Shown: positions 1-11,257 of the stretch, one piece after another
Numbering within the stretch: position 1 is the first letter of the stretch
Layout of the letters: every line of letters begins with the position of its first letter
Source of the DNA: Armigeres subalbatus
Taxonomy: Eukaryota > Arthropoda > Insecta > Diptera > Culicidae
Assembly: GCF_024139115.2 (NCBI RefSeq)
Contig: NW_026942841.1
Span: 1-64,000 of the forward strand
DNA length: 64,000 nt
Reading direction: 5' to 3'
Notes under the pieces: model-generated
Database searches by the model: none
What the model was told of the DNA's origin: nothing
Seen by the model: the letters and a program-made list of their open reading frames with translations, nothing else
Program-made: the position numbers and the translations under genes

Positions 1-651
1 GCTTCCTGGTAGCTTAGTTAGTTAAGACTTAACCCGCGGAAAAAAATGTTCTTAAAAACATGACTAATCAATTCGTATCAACACTTGCAGAAATACTCAT
101 GGAATTCTAAAAAAAATGGTTTCATGAGTAAAAATTTTTTAAAATCGTTCCTGATAATTCACAGATTTCAGATTGCACGATGCACCGTCGATGTTATTCC
201 TACATGGCAACTTCGTGAGTTTTATATGGTGTAACAAGACAAGGAGGATACGATTGAAAATTATTTAAAATACATATTACCACTCTGTTTCTGGTTGGTT
301 TCACATTGTCTAACAAACTAACAAAAAAGTCTCGTTTTTCAAGTCATTGTCACCTGCTAGCTACCTGTTTTAAAAACAAAAAAACACCAGCAAATTAAAC
401 ACACCCTTTATAAATCATTCCTCTAAAGATCTTATAATTCCAACCTTGCCAAACCCAAACAAAACTACAAATATGCATCCGTAAAACGTGTTTCGTCTTT
501 CGTCGCACACGCGGCGGTCGTCATCGGGAATTATAATTAACCTGGTCCCATCGCATAAATCATCCTGCTCTTAGACCACAGCACAACAGCATCAGGAAGA
601 TTTATACACTCGATTACATAGTCATTCCAAGAGACCCCAAGCACAACTCAC
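1..651. other. Intron sequence downstream of the F-BAR exon
   Basis: No gene is seen here. If the exon at 652-767 is real, this is the intron that follows it on the minus strand, starting with a GTGAGT donor at 651. The first ~35 bases (plus strand) contain a stretch resembling a tRNA D-arm/A-box (tagcttagttagttaag), but no matching B-box follows, so at most this is the head of a truncated tRNA-derived SINE. Confidence 0.4.
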
Positions 652-767
652 CTTAGCTTTCCGGCGTATTCGACTTCGATGGCACTGCGATCACGAATAA
701 AATTACCATATCGTTCTAAAAAATCAATCCCTTTCTGTGTATGTGTCGCCAGGTTCTCGTACTGATC
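652..767 (-). CDS. Cip4: Cip4/TOCA-family F-BAR protein, internal coding exon
   Basis: This 116-bp exon was found by reading the minus strand for splice sites. The acceptor is a pyrimidine-rich tract ending TTTCAG just above 767, and the donor AAG|GTGAGT is at 652/651. It encodes 38 codons plus two bases, beginning DQYENLATHTQKGID and ending VEYAGKLR. In Cip4, FBP17 and TOCA-1 this block directly follows the N-terminal MSWGxELW and forms the first helix of the F-BAR domain. These proteins bend membrane and link Cdc42 and N-WASP to actin during endocytosis. The next exons would lie to the left, outside the window. The start-codon exon should lie at higher coordinates, but I found no MSWG-like exon in the window. 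The family assignment is strong; orthology to Drosophila Cip4 rather than a paralogue is inferred. Confidence 0.88.
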
Positions 768-1299
768 CTGAAATAAGGCGAAAGAAAAAAATCGACGAGA
801 CGAAAAAGATTAGTGTTTTTGTGACTGGAAATTATTCGCTCGTGTGCGAGAGGTGTGTTTTTGATTAAGAAGATCGGTCTGATAGCATGATGGGTAAAAT
901 AACAAGAAGCTGAAGACGATTCCTGTATGATAAATAAATAAAACACAATAAAAATACTTTACGCAAAATTAGTGTCTCATAACATCCAGGTAATGGGGAA
1001 AAAATCAAGTCCGTTTTGTGGATTCATTTCTCCAACATGTCCACTAAAGTTTTTTCCAATGGTATAAAATATAGAATCGATTGTAAATTGATTATTTTTT
1101 GTATAAAAATCTTTATTATTTCCACCTAGAGATGATGATGTCTTTTTCATGCTTTAATAAAAATGTAGGACAGACTAAGGAGACTTGATTCTCTTTCCTG
1201 ATTTCTGATATATCACAGCCAAAGCCTAAAAATAATAAGTTCTACGCGGTTTTCAGGTTCAGAGAAATGTAAAATTTAAAATTTATGATGCGGGATAGT
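768..1299. other. Unassigned AT-rich intronic/upstream sequence
   Basis: I see no ORF with recognisable homology, no clear inverted repeat and no RNA gene here. It begins with the intron that precedes the F-BAR exon. Confidence 0.4.
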
Positions 1300-1441
1300 T
1301 TGCGAATTGTTGTTAGCGGAAGAAGCTCCATCCTCCACGATGATCTTACGCCGAATGGAGTATGCTTCTCCACTGGATTCAATTCTGGGCCAATCGCTGC
1401 CAGTCGCCCTAAACGATTAGGGGACTCAGGTTCTTTTCAAC

Positions 1442-1582
1442 TCTAGACTAACATGTGAAAAGGGCGTAACAGCCAAAATTTATTCCTTCTGATTCTTCGT
1501 CTACGTATATAGCTTTATATGTGGATGAATAATCAGAAGGAATGATTTTTGGCTGTTACGCCCTTTTCAAATGTTGGTCTAG
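1442..1582. mobile_element. Hairpin MITE with ~56-bp inverted arms
   Basis: The left arm (1442-1498) starts TCTAGACTAACATGTGAAAA and contains GGGCGTAACAGCC. The right arm (1528-1582) is its reverse complement with about six mismatches. The loop is about 30 bp. There is no coding capacity. It sits inside the decayed LINE at 1300-2637. The superfamily is not clear because no certain target duplication is seen. Confidence 0.75.
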
Positions 1583-2625
1583 AACTGCAACAAGCCATCG
1601 TATATGCGGCCTACCACGATGTTTACGGTCAGCTCCAGCCCTTAATCAACAGCACTTGCTGAGTTAGATTCATTTGTTTTCTATTATTCTTTGCCCCTCC
1701 CTGCCTATGATAATGCCTCTGAATCAGAAAGACAAGAATAGGATAGCAAACTCGGTTTGCCAACAGCGGGCTGTAGCTGATAATCACTCGGCACAAACAT
1801 TCTGTATTTTTCTTTCAAGTGATAGTATTTCGGATTCTCTACTCTATATTATCTTCGTTTGACGCTCTTCCGACATATGAACAACATGTCCAGTCCACTG
1901 TAGTCTGCCGTGTTGTATGTGTTTCACAATATTCATCCCTTTATACATTTTTGCGTCTTTTCGCAGTTTCTGCACATGCAAACAGATTCAGTATCTATCA
2001 CTTAATCTCTTACACATATACTATCGTTTGGTTGGGTTGCTTATGTCACCAATCGACAAACCCATCCACGCATACTTTTACCGAAGCAACGGCTCTAATC
2101 GTCAGCAAGCGAGACTTCTACATCCGATGCAGTACTTTCATCATTAAAGAAGTGTGCTTCTCCTATTTCATTCATTCATTCATGTAGTTTGTAACTTTGT
2201 TTTGGTTAATACAGTAGTAAATAAGTTAAAACTTTGCTTCCTGTCCTCAAACAGCCTTTCTCAAGGCTAGAGTTAACCGATTAATTTGCTAACTGTCGAG
2301 CTGTTGTCTGCTGTTGTTTCCTAGGATGAATGAGTTGGCCCGTCTATCAACCCCAGTGTCCAGTGTCCAATAAATCTGGTATAAATCATTCCTGTTTACC
2401 GCCGAGTTCCGCAGCAGCTCAAATTCTTCAAAAGCTCTCTGATCAGTCTCCATTCACGTTCATGTTTCATGGCCGTATAAAGCCTTCTGAATAATCAGGG
2501 TAGTATAGAGAGCGTATTCGTTCGCAAACTACGAGACTGTAGCAGCTCGAAAGCAGCAGCAGCATTTATACATTCAGGGGGAATAACCCTCCTTTATTCG
2601 AAACATACGCCGAATTAAGGAAGGT

Positions 2626-2637
2626 TATTTTCCGGTA
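2626..2637. repeat. 12-bp target site duplication, left copy
   Basis: The sequence tattttccggta here is repeated exactly at 6082-6093, bounding the LINE at 2638-6081. Reading across one copy on the minus strand restores an uninterrupted family C RT reading frame, which confirms it as a target duplication. Confidence 0.9.
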
Positions 2638-3148
2638 GGCACGGCAAATGCTGGGTAAAGCGTACCATTGGTACTTCGCGTACCTGAAGGAACAAAATAG
2701 ACCCCATCTCGCGGTCTTCAGCCTCTTACCCAGCAACTCCTATCCCTACCTCCCCGCGGTGCTGGCCGGGATACGAGCAACCTTAGGGAAGATCGGGTAG
2801 CCAACCCCGGTGGGAACTATGGTCGTATGCTGACAGGGAAGGGGGGTTTGCTCCTTCCGGAGGTGCAAATCTTATTGAGCGTCTGTTCTCCATGTCAGGA
2901 TCAGCTCACAACAGCGTCTGTTCTCCATGTTAGGGGCGGCTGATCATCGTCCGAGTGCCAGCGAGGGTCTCTAATGAAACTGTGCACCATGGTCCACCGG
3001 AAATAAGGAGGAACGGTCCTCCGGAAATTTAGGGGTTTGGTGTCAGGCCCTGCAAGCCAGCCTTTAAAAATCATAAGCAACGAACAATCAACAAGAGAGT
3101 ACGGACCGGAACCATCGGCGAAGACCACTGCGACGAAAAGGGACTAGC
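2638..3148 (+). other. 5' leader of the family A LINE
   Basis: GC-rich leader from the 5' end of the insertion to the first recognisable endonuclease codons. The sequence between 2900 and 2935 contains a short direct repeat (gcgtctgttctccatgt twice). It is not obviously coding. It may hold the internal promoter expected of a LINE, which is inferred from family biology only. Confidence 0.5.
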
Positions 3149-3452
3149 GATTGGAAACTCGGTTCGTGGAACTGCAAATCTCTCAACTTCATCGGGAGCA
3201 CACGCATACTCGCCGATGTGCTCAAGGACCGTGGATTCGGCATCGTAGCGCTGCAGGAGGTTTGTTGGAAGGGATCAATGGTGCGAACGTTTAGAGGTAA
3301 TCATACCATCTACCAGAGCTGCGGCAACACACATGAGCTGGGAACAGTTTTCATAGTGATGGGCGATATGCAAAGGCGCGTGATTGGGTGGTGGCCGATC
3401 AATGAAAGAATGTGCAGGTTGAGGATCAAAGGCCGGTTCTTCAACTTCGCAT
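3149..3452 (+). pseudogene. LINE endonuclease domain, N-terminal part (family A)
   Basis: The frame starting at 3149 reads DWKLGSWNCKSL, followed by VALQEVCW at ~3245-3268 and GTVFIVMGDMQRRVIGWWPIN. These supply the WN and QE active-site motifs of the exonuclease-endonuclease-phosphatase fold used to nick target DNA. The frame ends at a stop after RFFNFA at ~3454. Compared with the family B copy (RFFNYSIINVH), one base is missing here, so the remaining endonuclease continues in the next frame. No start methionine is seen near 3149. Confidence 0.85.
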
Positions 3453-5120
3453 AATCAACGTCCATAGCCCACACTCCGGAAGCACTGGTGATGATAAGGA
3501 CGCATTCTACGCGCAGCTGGAACGTGAGTACGACAGCTGCCCAAGCCACGACGTCAAAATCATCATAGGAGATTTGAACGCTCAGGTTGGCCAAGAGGAG
3601 GAGTTTAGACCGACTATTGGAAAGTTCAGCGCTCACCGGCTGACGAACGAAAACGGCCTACGACTAATTGATTTCGCCGCCTCCAAGAATATGGCCATTC
3701 GTAGCACCTACTTCCAACACAGCCTCCCGTATCGGTACACCTGGAGATCACCACTGCAGACAGAATCACAAATCGACCACGTTCTGATTGATGGACGGCA
3801 CTTCTCCGACATTATCGACGTCAGGACATATCGTGGCGCTAACATCGACTCTGACCACTATCTGGTGATGGTTAAACTGCGCCCAAAACTATCCGTCATC
3901 AACAATGTTCGGTACCGACGACCGCCGCGATACGACCTAGAGCGACTGAAGCAATCTGATGTCGCCACTGCATACGCGCAGCTTCTCGAGGCAGCGTTGC
4001 CGGAAGAGGGTGAGCTCGATGGGGCCCCTCTTGAGGACTGCTGGAGTACAGTTAAAGCAGCCATTAACGACGCAGCGGAGAACAACGTCGGGTATATGGG
4101 TCGAAGTCGACGGAACGATTGGTTCGACGAAGAGTGCAGACAGATTCTGGAGGAGAAGGACGCAGCGCGGGCGGTCGCGCTGCAGCAAGGTACCCGGCAG
4201 AACGTGGAACGTTATAGACGGAAGCGGAGACAGCAGACCCGCCTTTTTCAGGAGAAGAAACGCCGCCTGGAAGAAGCGGAGTGCGAGGAGATGGAACAGC
4301 TGTGCCGTTCTCAAGATACACGCAAGTTATATCAGAAGCTCAACGCATCCCGCAAAGGCTTCGTGCCGCGAGACGAAATGTGCCGGGATAAGGATGGGAG
4401 CATCTTGACGGACGAACGTGTGGTGATCGAAAGGTGGAAGCAGTACTACGAGGAACATCTGAATGGCGCTGAGAGTACAGGCAGTGAAAGTCAAGGCAGC
4501 GGAGGAGATGACTACGTCAGTTCAGCGGACGATGGAAGCCAACCAGCACCCACCTTGAGGGAAGTTAAGGATGCCATTCAACAGCTAAAGACCAATAGAG
4601 CAGCTGGTAAGGATGGTATCGGAGCTGAGCTCATCAAGATGGGCCCGGAAAAGCTGGCCACCCTGAACAAACTGATAGTCAGAATCTGGGAAACCGAACA
4701 GCTACCGGAGGAGTGGAAGGAAGGGGTTATATGCCCCATCTACAAGAAAGGCGACAAACTGGAGGGTGAGAACTTTCGAGCGATCACCATCCTTAATGCC
4801 GCCTACAAAGTGATATCCCAGATCATCTTCCGTCGTCTGTCACCATTAGTGAACGAGTTCGTGGGAAGTTATCAAGCCGGCTTCGTTGACGGCCGCTCGA
4901 CAACGGACCAGATCTTTACTGTACGGCAAATCCTTCAAAAATGCCGTGAATACCAGGTCCCAACGCACCATCTGTTCGTTGATTTCAAGGCGGCATACGA
5001 CAGTATAGACCGCGTAGAGCTATGGAAAATTATGGACGAGAACAGCTTCCCGGGGAAGCTTACTAGACTGATCAAAGCAAAGGTAGAAGGTGTGCAAAAC
5101 TGTGAAAATTTCTGGCGAAC
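3453..5120 (+). pseudogene. LINE endonuclease C-terminus and reverse transcriptase (family A)
   Basis: After the frameshift the protein resumes with IINVHSPHSG. It then shows GDLNAQVG (3568-3591), QIDHVLIDG (~3768) and SDHYLV (~3850), completing the endonuclease active site. A charged, coiled-coil-like linker follows (RRKRRQQTRLFQEKKRR). The reverse transcriptase begins at about 4560 with AAGKDGIGAELIK, ICPIYKKGDKLEGENFRAI, YQAGFVDGRSTTDQ and FVDFKAAYDSID (~4975-5010), the last carrying the first catalytic aspartate. From ~5090 the frame degrades and reaches a stop at 5161-5163. It lacks the FADD block, which lies in the next segment. Confidence 0.88.
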
Positions 5121-6064
5121 ACTCCAGTTCGTTCTAATCGCGCCGGGGACTAAGACAAGGTGATGGACTTTCGTGCCTGTTGTTCAACATTGCGCTAGAA
5201 GGTGTCATGCGGAGAGCCGGGTGTAACAGCCGGGGTACGATTTTCAACAGATCCAGTCAATTTATTTGCTTCGCGGATGACATGGACATTGTCGGCCGAA
5301 CATTTGCAAAGGTGGCAGAACTGTACACCCGCCTGAAACGTAAAGCAACAAAAGTTAGACTGGTGGTGAATGCGTCAAAGACAAAGTACATGCTTGTGGG
5401 CGGAACCGAGCGCGACAGGGCCCGCCTGGGAAGCAGTGTTACGATAGACGGAGATACCTTCGAGGTGGTCGAGGAATTCGTCTACCTCGGATCCTTGCTA
5501 ACGGCTGACAACAACGTTAGTCGTGAAATACGAAGGCGCATCATCTGTGGAAGTCGGGCCTACTACGGGCTCCAGAAGAAACTGCGGTCGAAAAAGATTC
5601 GCCACCGCACCAAATGTGTCATGTACAAGACGCTAATAAGACCGGTTGTCCTCTACGGACATGAAACATGGACAATGCTCGAGGAGGACTTGCAAGCACT
5701 CGGAGTATTCGAGAGACGGGTGCTTAGGACCATCTTTGGCGGTGTGCAAGAAGACGGTGTGTGGCGGCGAAGAATGAACCATGAGCTCGCCCAACTCTAC
5801 GGCGAACCCAGTATCCAGAAGGTAGCTAAAGCCGGAAGGGTACGATGGGCAGGACATGTTGCAAGAATGCCAGACAGCAACCCTGCAAAGATGGTGTTCG
5901 CTTCCGATCCGACAGGTACGAGACGGCGTGGAGCGCAGCGAGCGAGATGGGCAGACCAGGTGCAGAACGACTTGGCGAGCGTGGGGCGTATCCGAGGATG
6001 GAGAGATGCGGCCTCGAACCGTGCATTGTGGCATCAAATTGTTGATTCAGTGTTATCTGTTTAG
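5121..6064 (+). pseudogene. Reverse transcriptase palm and C-terminal domain (family A)
   Basis: In a different frame from the preceding segment this reads GLRQGDGLSCLLFNIALEGV, then the catalytic box CFADDMDIV (FADD at 5270-5281). EFVYLGSLLTADN, LIRPVVLYGHETWTML, FERRVLRTIFGG and WAGHVARMPDSNPAKMVF follow, ending at a stop at 6064, 17 bases before the element's 3' end. The catalytic aspartates are intact. The loss of function comes from the frame break upstream. Confidence 0.88.
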
Positions 6065-6081
6065 ATGTTAAATAAATGAAA

Positions 6082-6870
6082 TATTTTCCGGTAATTGGCG
6101 CACTCCAGGCTGTGTTCTTTTTCAAAAAGGGAGCAAATAAGGCCGTCCAACCAGCTATATAGAAAGCAATTTATCTTTTTTTTTTCTCCATATTTTCGAC
6201 ATAATACGAAGCAGAAGTTTGCAACGCTGCCCATGTTTGAGAAGCTCAGCGGGGAGCTGGTCCTTTCACGTAGCCTTATTGTTTTTCAGCCACTTCGGTT
6301 CCTTTCTTGGTCGTTGCACATGATGGAAGATGGTGCTGTCTTTCTCCGCACATTATTGACAGTCAAATAAAACCTCCGCATATCGTTCTGCTCCATTTTT
6401 TCCGTGCCTCAGTAATCACTTGTTTTTCATATTTTTGTTTCTCCCTGCGATGGGTTAGTTTTTCGGTTGTTCTTGCTTCCTATTGAAGCGGGTAACCGAC
6501 ACCGCCATCCGGCTTTTGGTAACGTTTTTCTCATCTATCAATCTTTGACACTCCACATCCAAACAACCGGTGATGGGTCGCTTCGGCACATCATCCATGA
6601 ATCGACTCCCATAGATCGTTAATGTTGTCGGTAGCGTTGCTTGCACTGATACGTTCGTAGAGCTACTGGTGGTACTCACCCGACACTCCTCCGCCGACAA
6701 TCGTTGGATATTGTAACGTTGTGACGCTGTGGCCTTCCTCAGCCATACGGTAAGATGCGCGGCTATAAAGCAAGACAATGTTGAAGATGGCTAGGTTTGA
6801 TTTCCGGCCTGATCTAGGAAATTCTCGGGTTTGAAATTTTCTCGACTTCTCAGGGCATAAATGTATCATC
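6082..6870 (-). pseudogene. RTE-like LINE (family C), 5' half, decayed
   Basis: Minus-strand continuation of the element at 1300-2637. From high to low coordinate it shows DVECQRLIDEKNVTKSRM (~6560), a basic linker, MEQNDMRRFYLTVNNV (~6390), LPAELLKHG in a shifted frame (~6245), and DGLICSLFEKEHSLECANYR ending at the junction at 6093. The next residues, KITFLNSAY, are found on the other side of the family A insertion. Several stops are present. Sequence from ~6700 to 6870 is only tentatively part of it. Confidence 0.75.
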
Positions 6871-6879
6871 GTATTAGCC

Positions 6880-8485
6880 GACGAAGGAGAGAGAACCGCC
6901 GCAACCGGGGATATCCACCTCCTCTACTATATCTCACGACGGCGAAGATGAATGCAACGATGCCTGTGAAAGATGCGAATGATCAGTTGTTGACCGAGCT
7001 AAGTGACCAGCTGAAACGCTGGTTCGAGCACTTCGAACTTCGAGCACATCACTGCCAGAGATTCAAACAGCCATCCAAAGCATGGAATCGAATAAAGCCC
7101 CAGGGGTCGATCGCATATCAGCCGAGATGCTCAAAGCTGACCCCATGACATCCGCTCAACTACTGCATCGTTTATTTCGTAATATCTGGGACTCCGTAAC
7201 TTTCCCGGTCGACTGGATGCATGGTATCTTAGTGAAGGTGCCCAAAAAGGGTAAACTGACTGTATGCGATAACTGGCGAGGCATTATGTTGCTGTGTACC
7301 GTTCTCAAAGTTCTATGCAAAATTATCCTAGCCCGGATTCAGAAGAAGATCGATGCGACTCTCCGGCGGCAGCAGGCCGGATTCCGTACCGGAAGATCCT
7401 ATGTGGACCATATTGTCACGCTCCGTATCATTCTGGAGCAGGTCAACGAATTCCAAGAGTCCCTTCACTTGGTATTCATTGACTACGAAAAAGCTTTCGA
7501 CCGTCTCAATCACGAGAATATGTGGGGCGCCCTGAGAGGCAGGGGGGTTCCTGAGAAAATCATCGGCCTCATCAAGGCACAGTACGAAGCCTTTTCGTGT
7601 AGAGTGCTGCACAATGGGGTCTTGTCCGACCATATCCGGGTCGTTGCTGGTGTGAGGCAAGGATGTATTCTATCACCGTTACTGTTCCTCATTGTAATCG
7701 ACGAGATTCTGGTAGATGCGATTGACCGTGAACCAAACCGCGGGCTGTTATGGCAGCCTATAATTATGGAGCACCTAAACGACTTCGAATTGGCTGATGA
7801 CGTTGCACTCCTCGCTCAACGGCGCTCTGATATGCAGAGTAAGCTGAACGACCTAACCGAATGCTCATCTACGGCGGTTCTAACTATCAATGTCATCAAA
7901 TCCACATCGTTGGATGTCAACCCGAACAACCCCTCCAACTTTACAGTAGCCTTGGCAGCCAGTTGTTAAATAATGTCGGATCGCGAAACTGAGCTCAACA
8001 AGGATCAAGCACGGATCAAGAAGGCTAGGGCTGCATTTGCGAGTTTACGGAACATAAGTAGATCCAATCAGATTAGTCAACGCACCAAATTTCGAATATT
8101 CTACTCAATATATAACACCAGTGAGACTTGGTGTGTATCAGCAGAGATCACGCAGAAACTGCAAGTATTCATCAACCGATGTCCATGTTTGATAATTCGA
8201 GCTACACACTTGGATCTCGAATGCTGTGCTCCATCGACGATGCCATCAAAAACCAAAACAGAAATTCTAGAGCGTAAATGGAGGTGGGTCGGCAATACAT
8301 TACGAAAGAGCAGAGACGAAATCTACAAGCAAACGCTGGACTGGAATCCGGCAGCACTTGAGACGTAGCCTCAACAAAGAAATAAAGGATGTCGACAGGA
8401 ATCTGACCTAGGCTCAGGTCACGACTAAAGCGAGCAGCAGTCCAAGTTGGAAATCTTTTACATTGGCCATATGTACTCCAGCACA
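6880..8485 (+). pseudogene. RTE-like LINE (family D), RT plus C-terminus, decayed
   Basis: This is a different LINE lineage from A, B and C, resembling endonuclease-RT proteins of the RTE/SR2 type. A short upstream piece (MPVKDANDQLLTELSDQL) is followed by a frame change. An ORF at 7082-7969 then reads NKAPGVDRISAEMLK, DNWRGIMLL, QQAGFRTGRSYVDHIVTLR, VFIDYEKAFDRLNHE, GVRQGCILSPLLFL and ELADDVALLAQ. A second frame (7973-8368) carries the C-terminal IKKARAAFASLRNI, LQVFINRC and KWRWVGNTLRK. Homology then fades through the 3' UTR by ~8485. The catalytic box reads LADD rather than FADD; the other copy at 36998-37603 shares this. It is 5' truncated and has at least two frame breaks. Confidence 0.82.
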
Positions 8486-9440
8486 CATCGTATCCTCTGG
8501 TGAACAGACCATCGATACGTATTTTCTCACTCCAGCTGATGTCTTACCTATACCAAGTCTAATACTAGAACATATTTTCTTAATTACATCCAAAATCAAA
8601 ACACATTAATTCAGAAAAACAAGACTCTCGATCCAATCAGTTTTAATACCAGAAAACTCAATTTTGCAAGGTCAAAACCTGACCGAACGGTAGAGGTTAA
8701 AAACTTGAGCACCGTTGAGTCACTTGAGATTGAAAACTTGGGTATGGATATGTTGCTTGGGAGTCAAGCCTCTCGCACACTTAAGAAATTATCACTATTA
8801 ATTTCGCAACCGATATACATTGCTCACCAACCACCAGCAGTGGCGTCCAAGTCAAGTGCGCCTTCCGCCACTGTGGAATGCTCGTATAGGCTGAATGGTT
8901 GGCGGCGCTGGGAAACCGGTTGTCGTCATCGAACGGTCAGTCGAAACAAATTAAGATAAGATACATACCCACCACACGATATGTTCAGAAAGTCGTTCTC
9001 CGGTTCAGCTCAATGAGTTTCACGCAGTTAGTATGGACCAGGAGAGCAAAAACAACACTCCAACCCAAAAACCAAGCAATTACATTCCGATGGTTTTAGG
9101 AGCTTCAAAACAGTAGTAGAACGAGGGAAAACCCATTCAAGAGATTGGGCGCCAGCGGTTTAATTATGGCATAGTCGATGGTAAATAAATATGCAAATGT
9201 AAATTCTGTATCCATAAATACCGGGGACCATTTAGTGGTGGTAGGGTTAGAGCTAGTTTTTGTCCTGTTTTATTTAGCGTTATTAGGCTTTACAGCAACT
9301 ATACCATAATTCCATTTTAAAATAAAATTATTTGTTAAAATGCAATTTTATTCAATTAGCAAAGAATAGATCTTGCGAAATTTTCTAGAACTAAAATGAC
9401 TTTCCATTTATATAGTTTTATAGCTCCTGTAAATTTATTA
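8486..9440. other. Unassigned sequence
   Basis: Moderately AT-rich sequence with only short open frames (for example 8705-8959), none with recognisable motifs. I see no repeat or RNA gene. Confidence 0.35.
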
Positions 9441-9442
9441 TA

Positions 9443-10466
9443 GGGTAAATCACTACTTGGGCCTATTGACCCGATTCCCGGCTCACTGCACAGAAAACTA
9501 AGGATTTATACTTTTTGGAAGCCGTAGGTTTATGGGTGATAATTTTAAAAAAAAGTCTCCCATTTATTTCGCAAAATACTCAATATTTTTCAACCATTTA
9601 TTTCACTCCTAATTGGTCCAATTATAGAAAATAAAAATGTAGATTCCGTACATTCGCTCTCCGTTGCTACACCACTGAGCCGGAGTGAATCTTTCCACTT
9701 TTACAAAACGGTAGTTTTATATAAACACCTACCTGAAAATCGTCACAGTTCTCGATACAACCACTGCTTGAAGCTGTTAATCACCACACAATAATTCTAA
9801 ACTCACGCACTTTAATCTTTTCTATTTGTTCGTTTCACTAGAACTAGTATAAACATATTAAAATACATTTAAAAATCTACCCTCAAACCGAACAAAAATT
9901 CACCTCGGCATAAGAACTTCTAGCCGCACCGTGCTGCCAAAAGGCCAGGAGTCTTTTTTAGTATGAAAGAAATCCTTCAACGTTTATAAGAAAACTATCT
10001 AATACGTTGACGCTATCATGTTATTTATAATTCTCTCGATTTCAAAAAGTGAAAAAAATATAGTTTTTAAGCGTTTGGAAGAAATTTGAATGAGTGAATA
10101 CATCTTTTCAACCAAATAAAAATTATTATAAATAATACCATCTGGCATCATGTCGGCGTTGAACGTGCATATTTTTGTTTACGTCGCATTTTCTACCGCC
10201 CCGAGAGAGAATGAGAGTAAAATGTTGAGAGATTGAGCGAAATTTTGCTTAGGCCGGGAAATGGTTTGGAAGTGGGCCGGAAACGAAATCGCTATGACTG
10301 AAATGAGTGCTGGATGTTTTTCAAGAAAAGCTATTTTTAAGCAGAAGTAGACCCCATTGCAGTATTGCACGACCCACGAAATTTAGGAAAAGTTGCTTCC
10401 TGTCATAAATATCAATTAAATAATGCAGTCGTATGCATGTTAGGCCGGGAATGGGGTAAGAAACCC
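9443..10466. mobile_element. Probable TA-flanked non-autonomous DNA element, ~1 kb
   Basis: The left end reads TA-GGGTAAATCACTACTTGGG and, 27 bp in, ACCCGATTCCCGGC. The right end contains GGCCGGGAATGGGGTAAG then AAACCC-TA. The reverse complement of the right end aligns with the left end if ~22 bp extra is allowed on the left. TA dinucleotides abut both ends (9441-9442 and 10467-10468), as in the Tc1/mariner group. A third GGCCGGGAAATGG motif lies at ~10252. No transposase is visible. Confidence 0.45.
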
Positions 10467-11257
10467 TATGCCGTCTATTTTCGTTTCGATGTAACAAAAA
10501 ATAATTTTCAGGAAAAAAATAGCGAATGACCCTATTGCTCTGTATAGGTTTATGCCAGTGTTTCGAAAATTTTCGAGCGAGGTTATTGCCTCGCTCTACG
10601 AAAATTTAGAGAAATGCTTCGCTGGCTGCAATGGCATTGTTTCAATTTAGTTGCACTCTCGCTCGGGGGGCAACAGTTAACGATTTTTTTTGGCAAAATA
10701 CCGTTTTCTGTTTTTTTTTCGTTCGTGTATGCCAAACTAGGTTATTTGCAAGGCAAGGGATTTGATTTATACGTTTTGATATTCGAAGGTTGCACTGAAT
10801 CGAAAACGAAAGTATCATATTATGTCAGAATATACATGAACATGAATTGGCAACATCCTTCTTAGAATAGCGGTGAATCGAATTTAACCTTTGGTCCAAA
10901 CGATATGTTTGCCTTCGACTGTTATTTGATAGTTGACCAGTTCTGACTATCCTGTAGAAACATGGGCTCTTTTGAATAAAAACTGTCTTTAGATAGCCAA
11001 AACCAATCAAACCGAGTTACTATTTAGTTATTGATTGTAATTTGAACTGTTTCTCGGCTCATATTTGACGTTGCAGAAATATGTATAAGAAATTGATGTC
11101 GTGAGATTGACAAACACACCAATATACCTATAACACAAATGTTGGTAAATTCTATTGTTTTCTTTTCGATTCACTAAGCATCTTCATAATAAGTTTTGCT
11201 GCGCACACTGAGTGGGTCGACTTGAGTAATCTTCGGGAGCGAGACAGCTAATTGGAC
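10467..11257. other. Unassigned sequence
   Basis: No gene is recognised. A small inverted repeat lies at ~10565-10605 (TTTCGAGCGAGG/CCTCGCTCTACGAAA). Confidence 0.3.

Larger units (their letters stand above)
1300..2637 (-). pseudogene. RTE-like LINE (family C), 3' half, decayed
   Basis: On the minus strand, scraps of one retrotransposon protein appear in order. Near 2637-2585 is NYRKITFLNSAY, matching the RT block NYRGITLLNSAYK. At about 2530-2395 is a degenerate copy of LYGHETWT...DQRAFEEFE. At 1925-1860 is HGRLQWTGHVVHMSEER, the C-terminal GHVxRM block typical of this LINE group. At 1410-1310 is the tail. Between the first two pieces the central RT, including the catalytic FADD, is deleted. 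The piece is collinear with 6082-6870, from which it was separated when the full-length LINE at 2638-6081 inserted. A hairpin element sits inside it at 1442-1582. There are several stops and frameshifts, so it is not functional. Confidence 0.75.
2638..6081 (+). mobile_element. Full-length RTE-like non-LTR retrotransposon (family A)
   Basis: This 3.44-kb insertion is bounded by a perfect 12-bp duplication and ends in an A-rich tail (ttaaataaatgaaa). The order is: a 5' leader of ~500 bp, an apurinic-type endonuclease, a reverse transcriptase, and a C-terminal GHVARM domain. There is no RNase H. The architecture and the C-terminal block resemble the endonuclease-RT proteins of the RTE superfamily (JAM1 is the named mosquito example), but the exact clade is an inference. 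The copy carries at least two frame disruptions (near 3452 and between about 5090 and 5125) and cannot encode a complete protein. Its close relatives in the window are at 53438-56745 (family B) and 58890-60010 (minus). Confidence 0.88.

Noticed and set aside
7130..7155. Minus-strand ATGTCATGGGG (MSWG) as the missing Cip4 start exon
   Set aside because: It is followed at once by a stop codon (MSWGQL then stop) and lies in the reverse transcriptase coding sequence of family D.
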